From Actinomadura sp. NBRC 104412 (GTDB lineage Bacteria > Actinomycetota > Actinomycetes > Streptosporangiales > Streptosporangiaceae), in NCBI RefSeq assembly GCF_030269515.1, contig NZ_BSTM01000029.1, positions 22,662 to 86,661 of the forward strand: a stretch of DNA of 64,000 nt. The letters run 5' to 3'. Shown here one piece after another: positions 33,398 through 41,888 of this stretch. The notes under the pieces are model-generated. The model was not told the origin of the DNA. It was given only the letters and a program-made list of their open reading frames with translations, and ran no database searches. The translations under genes and the position numbers were made by a program. Position 1 is the stretch's first letter. The number at the start of each line of letters is the position of its first letter.

Positions 33398-34721
33398 GAC
33401 CCGTCCGCACACCGGGGAGGCCGTGCCGGACACGGTGCTGCCCACCGAGCACACCGCCGGCCCCGCGCGGACCATCACCGGGCGGATCGTCGGGCTGATG
33501 GCGGGCAACATGATGGGCCGGGTCGGCGCGCTGGCCTCGCTCGGGCTGGCGACGATCATGGTGGCGCGGATCGGCGGGCCCGCGCTGGTCGGGGCGTTCA
33601 CGCTGGTGCGGATCCTGCCGGGGCTGGTCTGCCACCTGTCCAACGCCGGGCTGCCCGCCGCCGCGCCGTACTTCCTCGCGGGCAAGGACGGGGCGGGCAG
33701 GAACTACGACCAGTCGGTGGTGCGTCCCACGCTGGCGGCGCTCACGGTGGCGGGCGCGCTGGCGGGCGCGGCGGGCTGGCTCCTGTTCAGCCCGCTGATC
33801 CACCTGGCGTTCTTCCAGTCGTTCGGGATGTGGGTGGCGCTGGCCGCGACCATCCCGACGTTCACCCAGGGGTTCGTGTCGGTCGGCAAGGGCCTGCTGC
33901 AGGGCACCGACGACCTGCGCGGCGCCAGTCTGGCGATCGCCGTCGAGGAGTTCGTGTTCCTGCCCATCTACGGGGTGATCCTGATCGGCTGGTACGGGCC
34001 GGGAGCGCTGGTCACGGGGCTGGTGCTGGCCGACCTGGCGGCGGCGGCGTGGATCGTGACGCGGCTGGCGCGGCGCGGGTTCTTCCGCGGCTGGGGCCGT
34101 CCCGACCTGCGCCTCGGCCGCACCATCGCCGGGTACGGGCTGCGCGGCTACCTGGGCCAGCTCATCGACCTGCTCCAGCTCCGCTTCGACATGGCGCTGC
34201 TGGGCGCGCTCGCGGGCCCGAAGGTGCTGGGCGTCTACACCGTGGCCAGCAAGTTCGCCGAGCTCGTGCAACTTCCGGGGCTGGCGCTGAACTACGTGCT
34301 CTACCCCGACTTCGCCCGCGACGACCGCGCCGAGGCCACCCGCCGCACCCGCCGGATGATCCTGCCGGCGCTGGGCGTGTCGGCCGTGGCCGCGTTGCCG
34401 CTCGCGCTGATCGCCGGGACGGCGCTGCCCTGGGTGTTCGGTGACGTCTTCGACGACGCCGTGGTGCCGACCTACATCCGGCTCGCGGGCGTGGTCACCT
34501 TCGGCGTCACCGGGCTGATCATGGCCTATCTGTACGGGGTGGGCCGTCCCGGCGCCGCCTCGGCCGGGCAGGCGATCGGGCTGGTCGTGGTGGTGCTGGC
34601 CGGGGTGTGGCTGATCCCGCTGTACGAGGCGGAGGGCGCCGCGATCGCCACCGCGGTGTCGTTCGTCGCCACCACGCTCGCGCTGCTGGCGTGGTTCCGG
34701 GTCCTGAGCAAGAGGGGGTGA
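33390..34721 (+). CDS. Polysaccharide flippase (Wzx/MATE-like)
   Basis: 443-residue protein with about twelve transmembrane helices, belonging to the oligosaccharide flippase (MOP) group; it should move undecaprenyl-linked repeat units across the membrane. The first helix pair (IVGLMAGNMMGRVGALASLGLATIM, split) and GYGLRGYLGQLIDLLQLRFDMALLG are typical. The start appears to be TTG at 33390, with GGGAGG eight bases before; it overlaps the upstream stop by eight bases. Confidence 0.88.
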   Translation: MTETRPHTGEAVPDTVLPTEHTAGPARTITGRIVGLMAGNMMGRVGALASLGLATIMVARIGGPALVGAFTLVRILPGLVCHLSNAGLPAAAPYFLAGKDGAGRNYDQSVVRPTLAALTVAGALAGAAGWLLFSPLIHLAFFQSFGMWVALAATIPTFTQGFVSVGKGLLQGTDDLRGASLAIAVEEFVFLPIYGVILIGWYGPGALVTGLVLADLAAAAWIVTRLARRGFFRGWGRPDLRLGRTIAGYGLRGYLGQLIDLLQLRFDMALLGALAGPKVLGVYTVASKFAELVQLPGLALNYVLYPDFARDDRAEATRRTRRMILPALGVSAVAALPLALIAGTALPWVFGDVFDDAVVPTYIRLAGVVTFGVTGLIMAYLYGVGRPGAASAGQAIGLVVVVLAGVWLIPLYEAEGAAIATAVSFVATTLALLAWFRVLSKRG

Positions 34722-34726
34722 CGGCG

Positions 34727-35383
34727 ATGACCGAGAGCGATCTTCCACGCCGTCCGGTCGAGGTGTCCGACGGCATCGCCCCGTCCGCCGCGCGCCGCGC
34801 GCTGGACATCGTGGGCGCGCTGGCCGGGCTGGTGCTGCTGAGCTTCCCGCTGCTGATGATCTACCTGCTGGTGCGGGCGTCCAGCCCGGGGCCGGGGATC
34901 TTCCGGCAGACCAGGGTGGGGCAGGGCGGGCGCCCGTTCGTCATGTACAAGTTCCGCACGATGCGGCAGGGCGTCGGCGGCCTGACCGTCACCGCCAACT
35001 GCGACCCGCGGCTCACCCGCATCGGCAAGCTGCTGCGCGCCTGGTCGCTGGACGAGCTGCCGCAGCTCGTGAACGTGCTGCGCGGGCAGATGACGCTGGT
35101 CGGGCCGCGTCCGGAGACCTACGACCTGGCCGAGCACTACGATCCGGCCAGCCGCTGGATCTTCGACCATCGGCCGGGGCTCACCGGCTACTCCGAGGTC
35201 CGGCTCCGCGACTTCGACGTGCTGCCGCCCGGCCAGGAGGTCGATCTCGTCGGCTACATCGAGAAGATCGTGCCCGCCCGGGTCGCGCTGGACGCGGTGT
35301 ACCTGCGCGACCCCACGATGCGGGCGACGCTCCGCGCGCTGTTCGACACGGTCCGGCACATCCTCGGCTTCCAGGTCAGATGA
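34727..35383 (+). CDS. Initiating sugar phosphate transferase (WcaJ/RfbP-type)
   Basis: 218-residue membrane-bound polyprenyl-phosphate sugar-1-phosphate transferase starting repeat-unit synthesis. One N-terminal membrane segment (about residues 25-50) precedes the catalytic domain with YKFRTM, DELPQLVNVLRGQMTLVGPRPE and PGLTGYSEV. It is the short form without the five-helix N-terminal region. The ATG at 34727 follows GAGGGGGTG; it overlaps the next gene by four bases. Confidence 0.92.
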   Translation: MTESDLPRRPVEVSDGIAPSAARRALDIVGALAGLVLLSFPLLMIYLLVRASSPGPGIFRQTRVGQGGRPFVMYKFRTMRQGVGGLTVTANCDPRLTRIGKLLRAWSLDELPQLVNVLRGQMTLVGPRPETYDLAEHYDPASRWIFDHRPGLTGYSEVRLRDFDVLPPGQEVDLVGYIEKIVPARVALDAVYLRDPTMRATLRALFDTVRHILGFQVR

Positions 35384-36297
35384 GGGGGCGCGGAAGAGCC
35401 GGGCTCGTGATCGTCGCCGCGGTGACGCTGGCGGGCCTGATCGCCTTCGCGGTACGGCAGGTGGCCTCCGACGGGTACGAGCCGTACCGGGGGCCGCTGG
35501 CGACACCGGGCGCGACGTCCGGCGAGCGCCCGCCGACCCTCAACATCGCGCTGAACACCCAGCCGTCCGACTATCCGCGGCTGCGCGCGCTCGGCTACGA
35601 CCTGGTGGACGTCAAGACGGACCCCGCGTCGGTCGCGGGCGTCCCGGACGGCATGCGGGCGCTGCTGTGGGTCGGCAACTTCACGTGCGACGAGTTCGAG
35701 CTGCCGTTCGGGGAGTTCGCCGCGGCGGTGCGGCGGCTCGCCAAGCATCCCAAGGTGTTCGGCTGGTACCTGTCGGACGAGCCCAACCCGCGCGAGTGCC
35801 CGCGCGTCTCCTGGGAGATCAGAAGGCGCGCCGACCTGATCGAGCGGGAGGCGCCCGGCCAGGTCTCGTTCATCTCCCTCACCGACTGGCCGATGGCGCC
35901 GCTCACTCCGGAGCGGGTGAACGTCGACCTCGTCGGGCTCGACCCGTACCCGTGCAAGGGCTCGTCGCGCACCAGGTCGCGCTGCGACATCAACGCCATC
36001 GACCGCATGGTGCGGATGGCCGACAAGGCCGGCATCCCCCGCAGCGTGGTGGTGCCGGTGTACCAGACGTTCGGGCAGTCCTGCTCGGAAGGCGACAAGC
36101 AGTACTGGCTCCCCACCGAGGACCAGCTACGGCAGATCCTGCGGCGCTGGGACCGGCTCGTCCCCGACCCGCCGATGGACATCGCCTACTCGTGGGGCCA
36201 CCAGTCCGAATGGGCGTGCCCCACCCTCGCCGACGCGGACGGCGGCGAGCACCCCGATCTCCAGTCGATCATGCGCGAGCGCAACACCCGGAGCTAG
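35380..36297 (+). CDS. Membrane-anchored glycosidase-like TIM-barrel protein
   Basis: 305-residue protein with an N-terminal signal anchor (about residues 8-26) and an extracytoplasmic domain that resembles small glycoside-hydrolase TIM barrels: VFGWYLSDEPNP, with an Asp-Glu pair at the end of a strand, then VDLVGLDPYPCK and VVPVYQTFG. Three or four Cys suggest disulfides. Last gene of the exopolysaccharide operon, translationally coupled (ATGA) to the initiating transferase, so it may trim or release the polymer. No known GH family can be assigned with confidence. Confidence 0.65.
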   Translation: MRGRGRAGLVIVAAVTLAGLIAFAVRQVASDGYEPYRGPLATPGATSGERPPTLNIALNTQPSDYPRLRALGYDLVDVKTDPASVAGVPDGMRALLWVGNFTCDEFELPFGEFAAAVRRLAKHPKVFGWYLSDEPNPRECPRVSWEIRRRADLIEREAPGQVSFISLTDWPMAPLTPERVNVDLVGLDPYPCKGSSRTRSRCDINAIDRMVRMADKAGIPRSVVVPVYQTFGQSCSEGDKQYWLPTEDQLRQILRRWDRLVPDPPMDIAYSWGHQSEWACPTLADADGGEHPDLQSIMRERNTRS

Positions 36298-36306
36298 GGG
36301 TCACGG

Positions 36307-36444
36307 CTAGGGGTTCTCGGCGATCGCGGGCTCGTCGGGCATGTGCAGCTCCAGCGAGCCGAGCCGGAGGGCGAAGACCTCCAGCATGACGACGACCAGC
36401 ACCAGCACCACGGCCAGCAGGCCCGCCTGTTTCCAGTTCCGCAC
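36307..36444 (-). CDS. Small single-pass membrane protein
   Basis: 45-residue protein from a GTG with AAGGGG upstream: a short basic N-terminus, one hydrophobic helix (AGLLAVVLVLVVVMLEVFAL) and an acidic tail. It lies convergent to the exopolysaccharide operon. Function unknown; it could be a chance ORF. Confidence 0.4.
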   Translation of the reverse strand: MRNWKQAGLLAVVLVLVVVMLEVFALRLGSLELHMPDEPAIAENP

Positions 36445-36509
36445 GTGTCGGCCCCTTAGCCCCCTTCGACCCCCTTGACCCGCAATGAAGGTAACACGCA
36501 TGATCGACT

Positions 36510-36532
36510 GCCCCGGCCGAGAAGGCCGGGGC
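36510..36532 (-). terminator. Hairpin terminator after MBL-Rieske gene
   Basis: A perfect 9-bp inverted repeat, GCCCCGGCC / GGCCGGGGC, with a five-base GAGAA loop, located 51 bases beyond the minus-strand stop at 36584. Confidence 0.75.
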
Positions 36533-36548
36533 GTTCAGGAATCTCTGC

Positions 36549-36590
36549 GGTTCGGGACGGTTCGGGACGGTTCGGGAGACGGTTCAGGAG
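36549..36590. repeat. 10-bp tandem repeats at the end of MBL-Rieske gene
   Basis: GGTTCGGGAC occurs twice exactly, followed by GGTTCGGGAG and, two bases later, GGTTCAGGAG. The array straddles the stop codon of the MBL-Rieske gene, so slippage here could change its last residues. Confidence 0.7.
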
Positions 36591-38149
36591 ACCCTGCGGC
36601 TGCCCAGGTCGACGCAGCGCGCGTTGACGCACTTGCCGGTCGACAGGTCGAAGGCGAAGTTGTGCGCGAGGCAGTGCAACTGACCCTCGGCCACGACCGC
36701 GCCGACCGACAGGTCCTCGCCCGCGTGCGGGCAGTACCGCGGGATGTCATAGGTGTGGCCGTCGGCCTCGACGAGGATGCGCTCGGTCTCGTCCCGCCCC
36801 GTCTCGTACGCCTCCACCGCCTGCAACGCGGGGGCGTTGGCGTGCTTGAGCAGGCCGACCAGGTAGTCGTTGTAGACGTCGGGGTCGCGGTAGAGGCTGA
36901 GCCGGAAGGAGATGAGCAGGTCCTCCCAGGCGATCCGGCCGCTCAGCACGCCCTCCAGCCAGCGTCCCGCGGTGGTGATCCGGTAGTGCGGCCGCGTACC
37001 CGGCCCGGCCTCGCCCACCTTGACGCCCTCGGGCGACAGGTCCACGTCCCAGACCCCGCCGTTCGGCCCGGTGACCTCGAACCGGACGGTCATGTCGATC
37101 TGGGTGAGGAAGTAGTCGCTGAGCCCGCCCAGGTATTCGAAGTGGGCGACGAAGCGGTCGAACAGCCCCGCGTCCGGGTCGGGGTACTCCGCGAGCACGC
37201 CCTCGATCGCGGCCGCCCGGTCCGCGGCGTACTCCCGCAGGTAGCCGTCGCGGACGTGGTCGGCGAAGTCGAACCGCGCCGACACCGGGTCGCGGGTGAT
37301 CCCGCCGCCGTCCAGGTCGAGGACGTCGCCGGGCTTGAACAGCTCCCATCGCTGGGCGGGCAGGTGCTCGCGCAGCCAGGTGACGGACACGTCCGGGTCG
37401 CAGAACGCGCCGGTCTCCTGGTGCAGCACCCAGTTGAGATGGTCCACCTCGCGGTCCAGGAAGCAGGGCGGGCCGGCGAACGGGACGGCGAGCTCGGGCG
37501 CGGTCTGGCGCACCAGCCGCTGGGCCGCGCGCAGTTTGGCGATGCGCTTGGCCATGGACACCCGGGCCATCTCCTCGGGCGGGTACTCGTAGCAGATCGG
37601 ATGCCAGGACGCGCCGGAGGTCTGCAACGCCATCAGGTCCAGGCGGCCACCGGCCAGATGCTTGGCCCTGCGGGCCTGCGCGGCGGTGAGCCTGGCGTCG
37701 TTGCAGTGCAGGATCGCGCGCCCGTCCGCCACGATCAGAAAAGCGGCGTCATGGCACATCGGCGACAGCTCGGGAATGACCGTGATCCAGGAGCCGCGAT
37801 TGTCGAGTGAAAATTTCTCCCAGGGGGAGATCTCGATTACCTGGCGGCCACCGGCGGCCGCCAGCATCCGTTCCCGGAACGCCGGCCCCGGATACCGTGG
37901 AATGAGGATCCTCGTCTGAGCGGAAAGCCGCGCGATGAACCATGGGTCGAAATGATCAAGATGCTCGTGCGAGACGGCGGCCCAGTCGGCATCCACCAGC
38001 CCGCCGAGGTCCAGGTGATCATTGCGCGGGTACTGGTGCCAGGCACCGAGGAACGCGCCCGTCGGAGCGAGCCAGGGATCGGCGAGCAGGTGGAACGCGT
38101 GCGCGCGCACCGACACGCCCGCGTGCCCGAGAAAAGTGACCGTCGGCAT
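36584..38149 (-). CDS. Metallo-beta-lactamase-fold / Rieske fusion protein
   Basis: 521-residue putative oxygenase or hydrolase. N-terminal MBL-fold domain with metal motif His61-x-His63-x-Asp65-His66 (SHEHLDHFD) and a later MCHDAAFLI; a middle region of about 200 residues of unknown fold; C-terminal Rieske [2Fe-2S] domain with ligands Cys473, His475, Cys493 and His496 (CPH...CLAH). The MBL plus Rieske combination recalls CMP-Neu5Ac hydroxylase, where the order is reversed. The ATG at 38149 follows GGAAGG. It is monocistronic and ends in a clear terminator. Substrate unknown; proximity to the polysaccharide locus makes a sugar nucleotide conceivable but unproven. Confidence 0.85.
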   Translation of the reverse strand: MPTVTFLGHAGVSVRAHAFHLLADPWLAPTGAFLGAWHQYPRNDHLDLGGLVDADWAAVSHEHLDHFDPWFIARLSAQTRILIPRYPGPAFRERMLAAAGGRQVIEISPWEKFSLDNRGSWITVIPELSPMCHDAAFLIVADGRAILHCNDARLTAAQARRAKHLAGGRLDLMALQTSGASWHPICYEYPPEEMARVSMAKRIAKLRAAQRLVRQTAPELAVPFAGPPCFLDREVDHLNWVLHQETGAFCDPDVSVTWLREHLPAQRWELFKPGDVLDLDGGGITRDPVSARFDFADHVRDGYLREYAADRAAAIEGVLAEYPDPDAGLFDRFVAHFEYLGGLSDYFLTQIDMTVRFEVTGPNGGVWDVDLSPEGVKVGEAGPGTRPHYRITTAGRWLEGVLSGRIAWEDLLISFRLSLYRDPDVYNDYLVGLLKHANAPALQAVEAYETGRDETERILVEADGHTYDIPRYCPHAGEDLSVGAVVAEGQLHCLAHNFAFDLSTGKCVNARCVDLGSRRVS

Positions 38150-38419
38150 GCCATGAGGGTGCCTTCCCGCGCCCGCCGTGGCACCCGGCGGAATGCGCAA
38201 TGCGGCTACGCCGTAGGCATGAAAGAAATGCGGCGCCCAGAAGGACCAATGGAGGGCCAATGCCTCCTGAGACGTACCGCGGAACGGCCGGGTTTACGAT
38301 CCCGTAATGGCATGACCGCTTCTGGCCAGTAAGAGGGATGTTGTGGCCAATTATCTAGACACGGGCCCATCCACGGGCGACCGTCGTAACGGTGCTGGGG
38401 TCAATGGACGGGGGTCCTC

Positions 38420-39082
38420 ATGAATAGCCTTTGGCGGCGCCGGCTGAGGCATGACATCCGGCATGAACTCGGTACGATCATCATGCTCGCGTCCGCGGTG
38501 GCGGTCGCCGACGACATCGGCGCGGACAGCCGCCGGCGCGTCGAGCAGCTTCTGGGCGAGACCCGGTGGCTCGACCACCTGCTGCGCCGGCTGGACGAAG
38601 AGGGCGACGACGGCGACACCCGCGAGCCGCTGCCACCCCCCGAGCGGATCCGCGTGGACGAGCTGGCCGCCGAGGTCGTCACCGGGATGCGCCTGGCCAC
38701 CACCCACGAGGTCGGGTTCGCGGGCGAGGAGGCGTGGGCCCACATGGACCCGGTGGCGCTGTGGCGCGCGCTCCGCAACGTCCTCGACAACGCCTGCCGC
38801 GTCGCGGCCGGACGGGTGGACGTCCAGGTCTGCGCCGGCCGCGGCTGGGTGACCGTCCAGGTCGACGACGACGGACCGGGATTCGGCCAGGGCACCGCCG
38901 GGCTCGCCTCGCTCGGGCTGGGCATCGTGCACGACCTGATCTCCGAGTACGGGGGCGGGCTTGAGATCCGCACCTGCGAGCTGGGCGGGGCGCGGGTGCG
39001 GATGCTGCTGCCGGCGGCGCCGCCCGCGGCCATGGCCGCCGCCGAGACCGTGGGAGCCGACGACTGGCGGCCGCATCCATGA
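38420..39082 (+). CDS. Small soluble histidine kinase
   Basis: 220-residue kinase with no transmembrane or PAS/GAF sensor region. A short dimerisation/phosphoacceptor helix carries RHELGTI (His15), followed by an HATPase domain with N-box (NVLDNACRVA), G1 (VDDDGPGFG) and G2 (LGLGIV) motifs. Input must come from a partner protein. Its stop overlaps the response-regulator start (ATGA), so they form a pair. The 270-base upstream region is comparatively AT-rich (38340-38400) and includes two TGGCCA palindromes 26 bases apart. Confidence 0.85.
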   Translation: MNSLWRRRLRHDIRHELGTIIMLASAVAVADDIGADSRRRVEQLLGETRWLDHLLRRLDEEGDDGDTREPLPPPERIRVDELAAEVVTGMRLATTHEVGFAGEEAWAHMDPVALWRALRNVLDNACRVAAGRVDVQVCAGRGWVTVQVDDDGPGFGQGTAGLASLGLGIVHDLISEYGGGLEIRTCELGGARVRMLLPAAPPAAMAAAETVGADDWRPHP

Positions 39083-39750
39083 GAATCCTGATCTGCGACG
39101 ACCACGCCATGTTCGCCGACTCGCTGTCGCTGGTGCTGGCCGACGCCGGCCACACCGTGACCGGGGTGGTGTACTCGCCGCGGGAGGCGCTGCCCGTGCT
39201 GCGCGAGCCGGGGGCCGACGTGTGCCTGATCGACCTGCGGTTCCCGTCCGGGACGGCGCTGGAGTGGATGCCGCGGCTGCGCGCCGCGGCGCCCGCGACC
39301 CGGTTCGTGGTGCTGACCGGGTTCCTGGAGGACACGGTGCTGGAGGACGGCCTGGCGGCGGGCGTCCACGGCTTCGCGCACAAGGGCCAGCAGGCCGGCG
39401 ACATCCTGGACGTGCTGCGGCGGGTGGACGCGGGCGAGGTGGTCGTCGACCGCGCCCTGAACCGCCGTGCCGCGCCGGACCGGCACGACCGGCAGGACGG
39501 GCCGGACGGGCGGGCGCGGCACGCGGCCCGGTACCTGACCCCCAGGGAACGGGAGGTGCTGACGCGGCTGGCCCGCGGCGAGTCCACCCAGGCGCTGGCC
39601 AAGGCGATGGGCGTGACCCGCAGCACCGCCCGCAGCCATGTGCAGAGCGTGCTGAGCAAGCTCGGCGTCCACTCGCAGCGGGAGGCCGTCATCGAGGCCG
39701 CGCGGCACGGCCTGGTCAGCGTCGAGACCGGGGAGTGGCTCGCGGGCTGA
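39079..39750 (+). CDS. NarL/LuxR-type response regulator
   Basis: 223-residue regulator: receiver (phospho-acceptor Asp52 in VCLIDLRFPSG) and LuxR HTH (LTPREREVLTRLARGE..TRSTARSHVQSVLSKLGVHS). Coupled by ATGA overlap to the small histidine kinase, its obvious partner. The linker between domains (about residues 130-150) is unusually rich in Arg, Asp and Gly. Target genes unknown. Confidence 0.9.
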   Translation: MRILICDDHAMFADSLSLVLADAGHTVTGVVYSPREALPVLREPGADVCLIDLRFPSGTALEWMPRLRAAAPATRFVVLTGFLEDTVLEDGLAAGVHGFAHKGQQAGDILDVLRRVDAGEVVVDRALNRRAAPDRHDRQDGPDGRARHAARYLTPREREVLTRLARGESTQALAKAMGVTRSTARSHVQSVLSKLGVHSQREAVIEAARHGLVSVETGEWLAG

Positions 39751-39817
39751 CCCGTACCTCCCCGGGAGTACGGCCGATCACTCCCCTCGGCCGACGCCGG
39801 ACCGCCCGCCGGTGCCT

Positions 39818-39823
39818 TACCGT
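39818..39823 (+). promoter_or_regulatory. Candidate -10 box, leaderless start of kinase gene
   Basis: TACCGT (TAnnnT) lies six bases before the ATG at 39830, so transcription would begin at or next to the start codon. No Shine-Dalgarno precedes this ATG, consistent with a leaderless mRNA. Confidence 0.45.
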
Positions 39824-39829
39824 GCAGAA

Positions 39830-41122
39830 ATGACCAGTTCCCCGAGCGGCGCGGACGACCGGCCGGGCGTCCAGGGGCGGCTGCACCTGCCGCTCCCGAG
39901 CATGTGGCCGGTGTGGATCGTGCCCGCCGTCCTCGCCTTCTTCCAGGTGATGGGCACGCTCGGGGCGCAGAGAGGAGACACCCAGGGACCGCCGTGGGTC
40001 CGGCAGAACCTCTCCGGTGAGGACGTGGCGCCCCACATCCAGCCGCTGGACGGGCTCGGTCTCGCGCTGCTGTTGGCCGGGCCCGCGCTGCTGCTGCTGC
40101 GCCGCCGTCACCCGGCGGTCACGCTGGCGGGCGTCGGGACCGTGACCGTCCTGTTCATGCTGCGCGCGTACGCCTGGGGGCCGGGCCTCCTCTCCCTCGC
40201 CGTCGCGATCGTCGCCCCGGTGGTGGCGGGGCAGCGGCTGTTCGCCTGGGCCGGGACGTTCGCGGTGATGGGCGGCTACTTCGCCGTCTCGGCCGTCATC
40301 GGCGTGCCGTTCGAGCAGCGCGGCCGGGCCGACCAGTTCTTCCCGGTGGAGGAGCCCAGCCTGGCCGGGCTCAGCTTCGCCGTCGCCTGGGCCGTCGTGC
40401 CGCTGATCAGCGGGGAGCTGATCCGGATGCGCGCCCAGCGCGCCGCCGCGTCCGCCCGCACCCGGGCCGAGGCGGAACGCCGGCAGGCCAGCGAGGAACG
40501 GCTGCGGATGGCCAGGGAACTGCACGACGTGCTCGCCCACAACATCTCCATGATCAACGTGCAGGCCGGGGTGGCACTGCATCTGATCGACCAGGACCCG
40601 CACCAGGCGAGGACCGCGCTGGCGGCGATCAAGGAGGCCAGCAAGGAGGCGCTGACCGAGATGCGCTCGGTGATCGGGGTGCTGCGCTCGCAGGGCGAGA
40701 GCGCGCCACGGGCGCCCACCGCCGGGCTGGACCGCCTGGACGAGCTGCTGGGCCGCGCCAGGTCGGCCGGGCTCACGGTGGACGCCGAGATCACCGGCGA
40801 GCGCCGGCCGCTGCCGGCCGGCACCGACCTGGCCGCGTTCCGGATCGTCCAGGAGTCCCTGACCAACGTGTCGCGGCACGCCGGGCCCGGCCCGGTGACG
40901 GCCCGGGTCCGGATCGCCTACGGTGATCGTGAGATCTCCGTGCGGGTCGACGACGACGGGCGGGGGGTGTCCCTGCTGGACGACCATCCCGGAGGCAGCG
41001 GGATCAACGGCATGCGGGAGCGGGCGGCGGCGCTGGGCGGCACGTTCTCCGCGGGCCCGCGTCCCGAGGGCGGGTTCGGCGTGCGGGCGACGCTCCCCAT
41101 CGACGAAGAGAGGCCCGGATGA
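39830..41122 (+). CDS. NarL-type membrane sensor histidine kinase
   Basis: 430-residue kinase with several N-terminal transmembrane helices (about residues 25-185), a coiled linker, a HisKA_3 domain with phosphoacceptor His232 (ARELHDVLAHNIS) and an HATPase domain (VDDDGRGVSLLDD, GINGMRERAAALGG). This is the DesK-like architecture common in actinobacteria. The short ATG at 39830 is leaderless-like. It is coupled by ATGA overlap to the following response regulator. Signal unknown. Confidence 0.9.
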   Translation: MTSSPSGADDRPGVQGRLHLPLPSMWPVWIVPAVLAFFQVMGTLGAQRGDTQGPPWVRQNLSGEDVAPHIQPLDGLGLALLLAGPALLLLRRRHPAVTLAGVGTVTVLFMLRAYAWGPGLLSLAVAIVAPVVAGQRLFAWAGTFAVMGGYFAVSAVIGVPFEQRGRADQFFPVEEPSLAGLSFAVAWAVVPLISGELIRMRAQRAAASARTRAEAERRQASEERLRMARELHDVLAHNISMINVQAGVALHLIDQDPHQARTALAAIKEASKEALTEMRSVIGVLRSQGESAPRAPTAGLDRLDELLGRARSAGLTVDAEITGERRPLPAGTDLAAFRIVQESLTNVSRHAGPGPVTARVRIAYGDREISVRVDDDGRGVSLLDDHPGGSGINGMRERAAALGGTFSAGPRPEGGFGVRATLPIDEERPG

Positions 41123-41784
41123 TCAGGGTGGTGCTGGCCGACGACCAGGTCCTGGTGCGCGCCGGGTTCCGCGCCCTGCTGGACGCCCAGGACGACATCG
41201 AGGTGGTGGGCGAGGCCGGTGACGGCGAGGAGGCGGTGGCGCAGGCCAGACGGCTGCGCCCGGACGTGATCCTGATGGACATCCGGATGCCGGGGCTCGA
41301 CGGCCTGGAGGCCACCCGGCGGATCGCCTCCGACGAACGGCTCGACGGCGTCCGGATCGTCATCCTCACCACCTTCGAGCTGGACGAGTACGTGTTCGAG
41401 GCGCTGCGCGGCGGGGCCGGCGGGTTCCTGGTGAAGGACACCGAGCCGGTCGAGCTGATCCGCGCGGTGCGGGCCGTGGCGGCGGGGGACGCGCTGCTGT
41501 CGCCCAGCGTGACCCGCCGCCTGATCGCCGAGTTCGCCACCCGCGCCAAGGAGCCCTCGCCCTCGCCACGGCTGAACGCGCTCACCGAGCGGGAGCGCGA
41601 GGTGATGACGCTGGTCGGCGAGGGCCTGACCAACGAGGAGATCGCCGCCAGGCTGGTGGTCAGTCCCGCCACCGCCAAGACCCATGTGAGCCGCACCATG
41701 GTCAAGCTCGGCGCCCGCGACCGCGCGCAGCTCGTGGTGTTCGCCTACGAGTCCGGCCTGGTCAAACCGGGCTGGCTGGCCTGA
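41119..41784 (+). CDS. NarL/LuxR-type response regulator
   Basis: 221-residue regulator partnering the preceding sensor kinase. Receiver with Asp54 (ILMDIRMPGLDG) and Lys in FLVKDTEP; HTH with LTEREREVMTLVGEGLTNEEIA and SPATAKTHVSRTMVKL. Closely resembles DesR/NarL-type regulators. ATG overlaps the kinase stop. Confidence 0.92.
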   Translation: MIRVVLADDQVLVRAGFRALLDAQDDIEVVGEAGDGEEAVAQARRLRPDVILMDIRMPGLDGLEATRRIASDERLDGVRIVILTTFELDEYVFEALRGGAGGFLVKDTEPVELIRAVRAVAAGDALLSPSVTRRLIAEFATRAKEPSPSPRLNALTEREREVMTLVGEGLTNEEIAARLVVSPATAKTHVSRTMVKLGARDRAQLVVFAYESGLVKPGWLA

Positions 41785-41888
41785 GGGACGCGGCCTGCGA
41801 GCCCGCTCGGGCCGCGATCCCCTGTCGCGGCGCCCGGTGGCGTGACAGGGTGGGAAGACGGAGGTCGACACCCGACGCGGAGGAGCCG

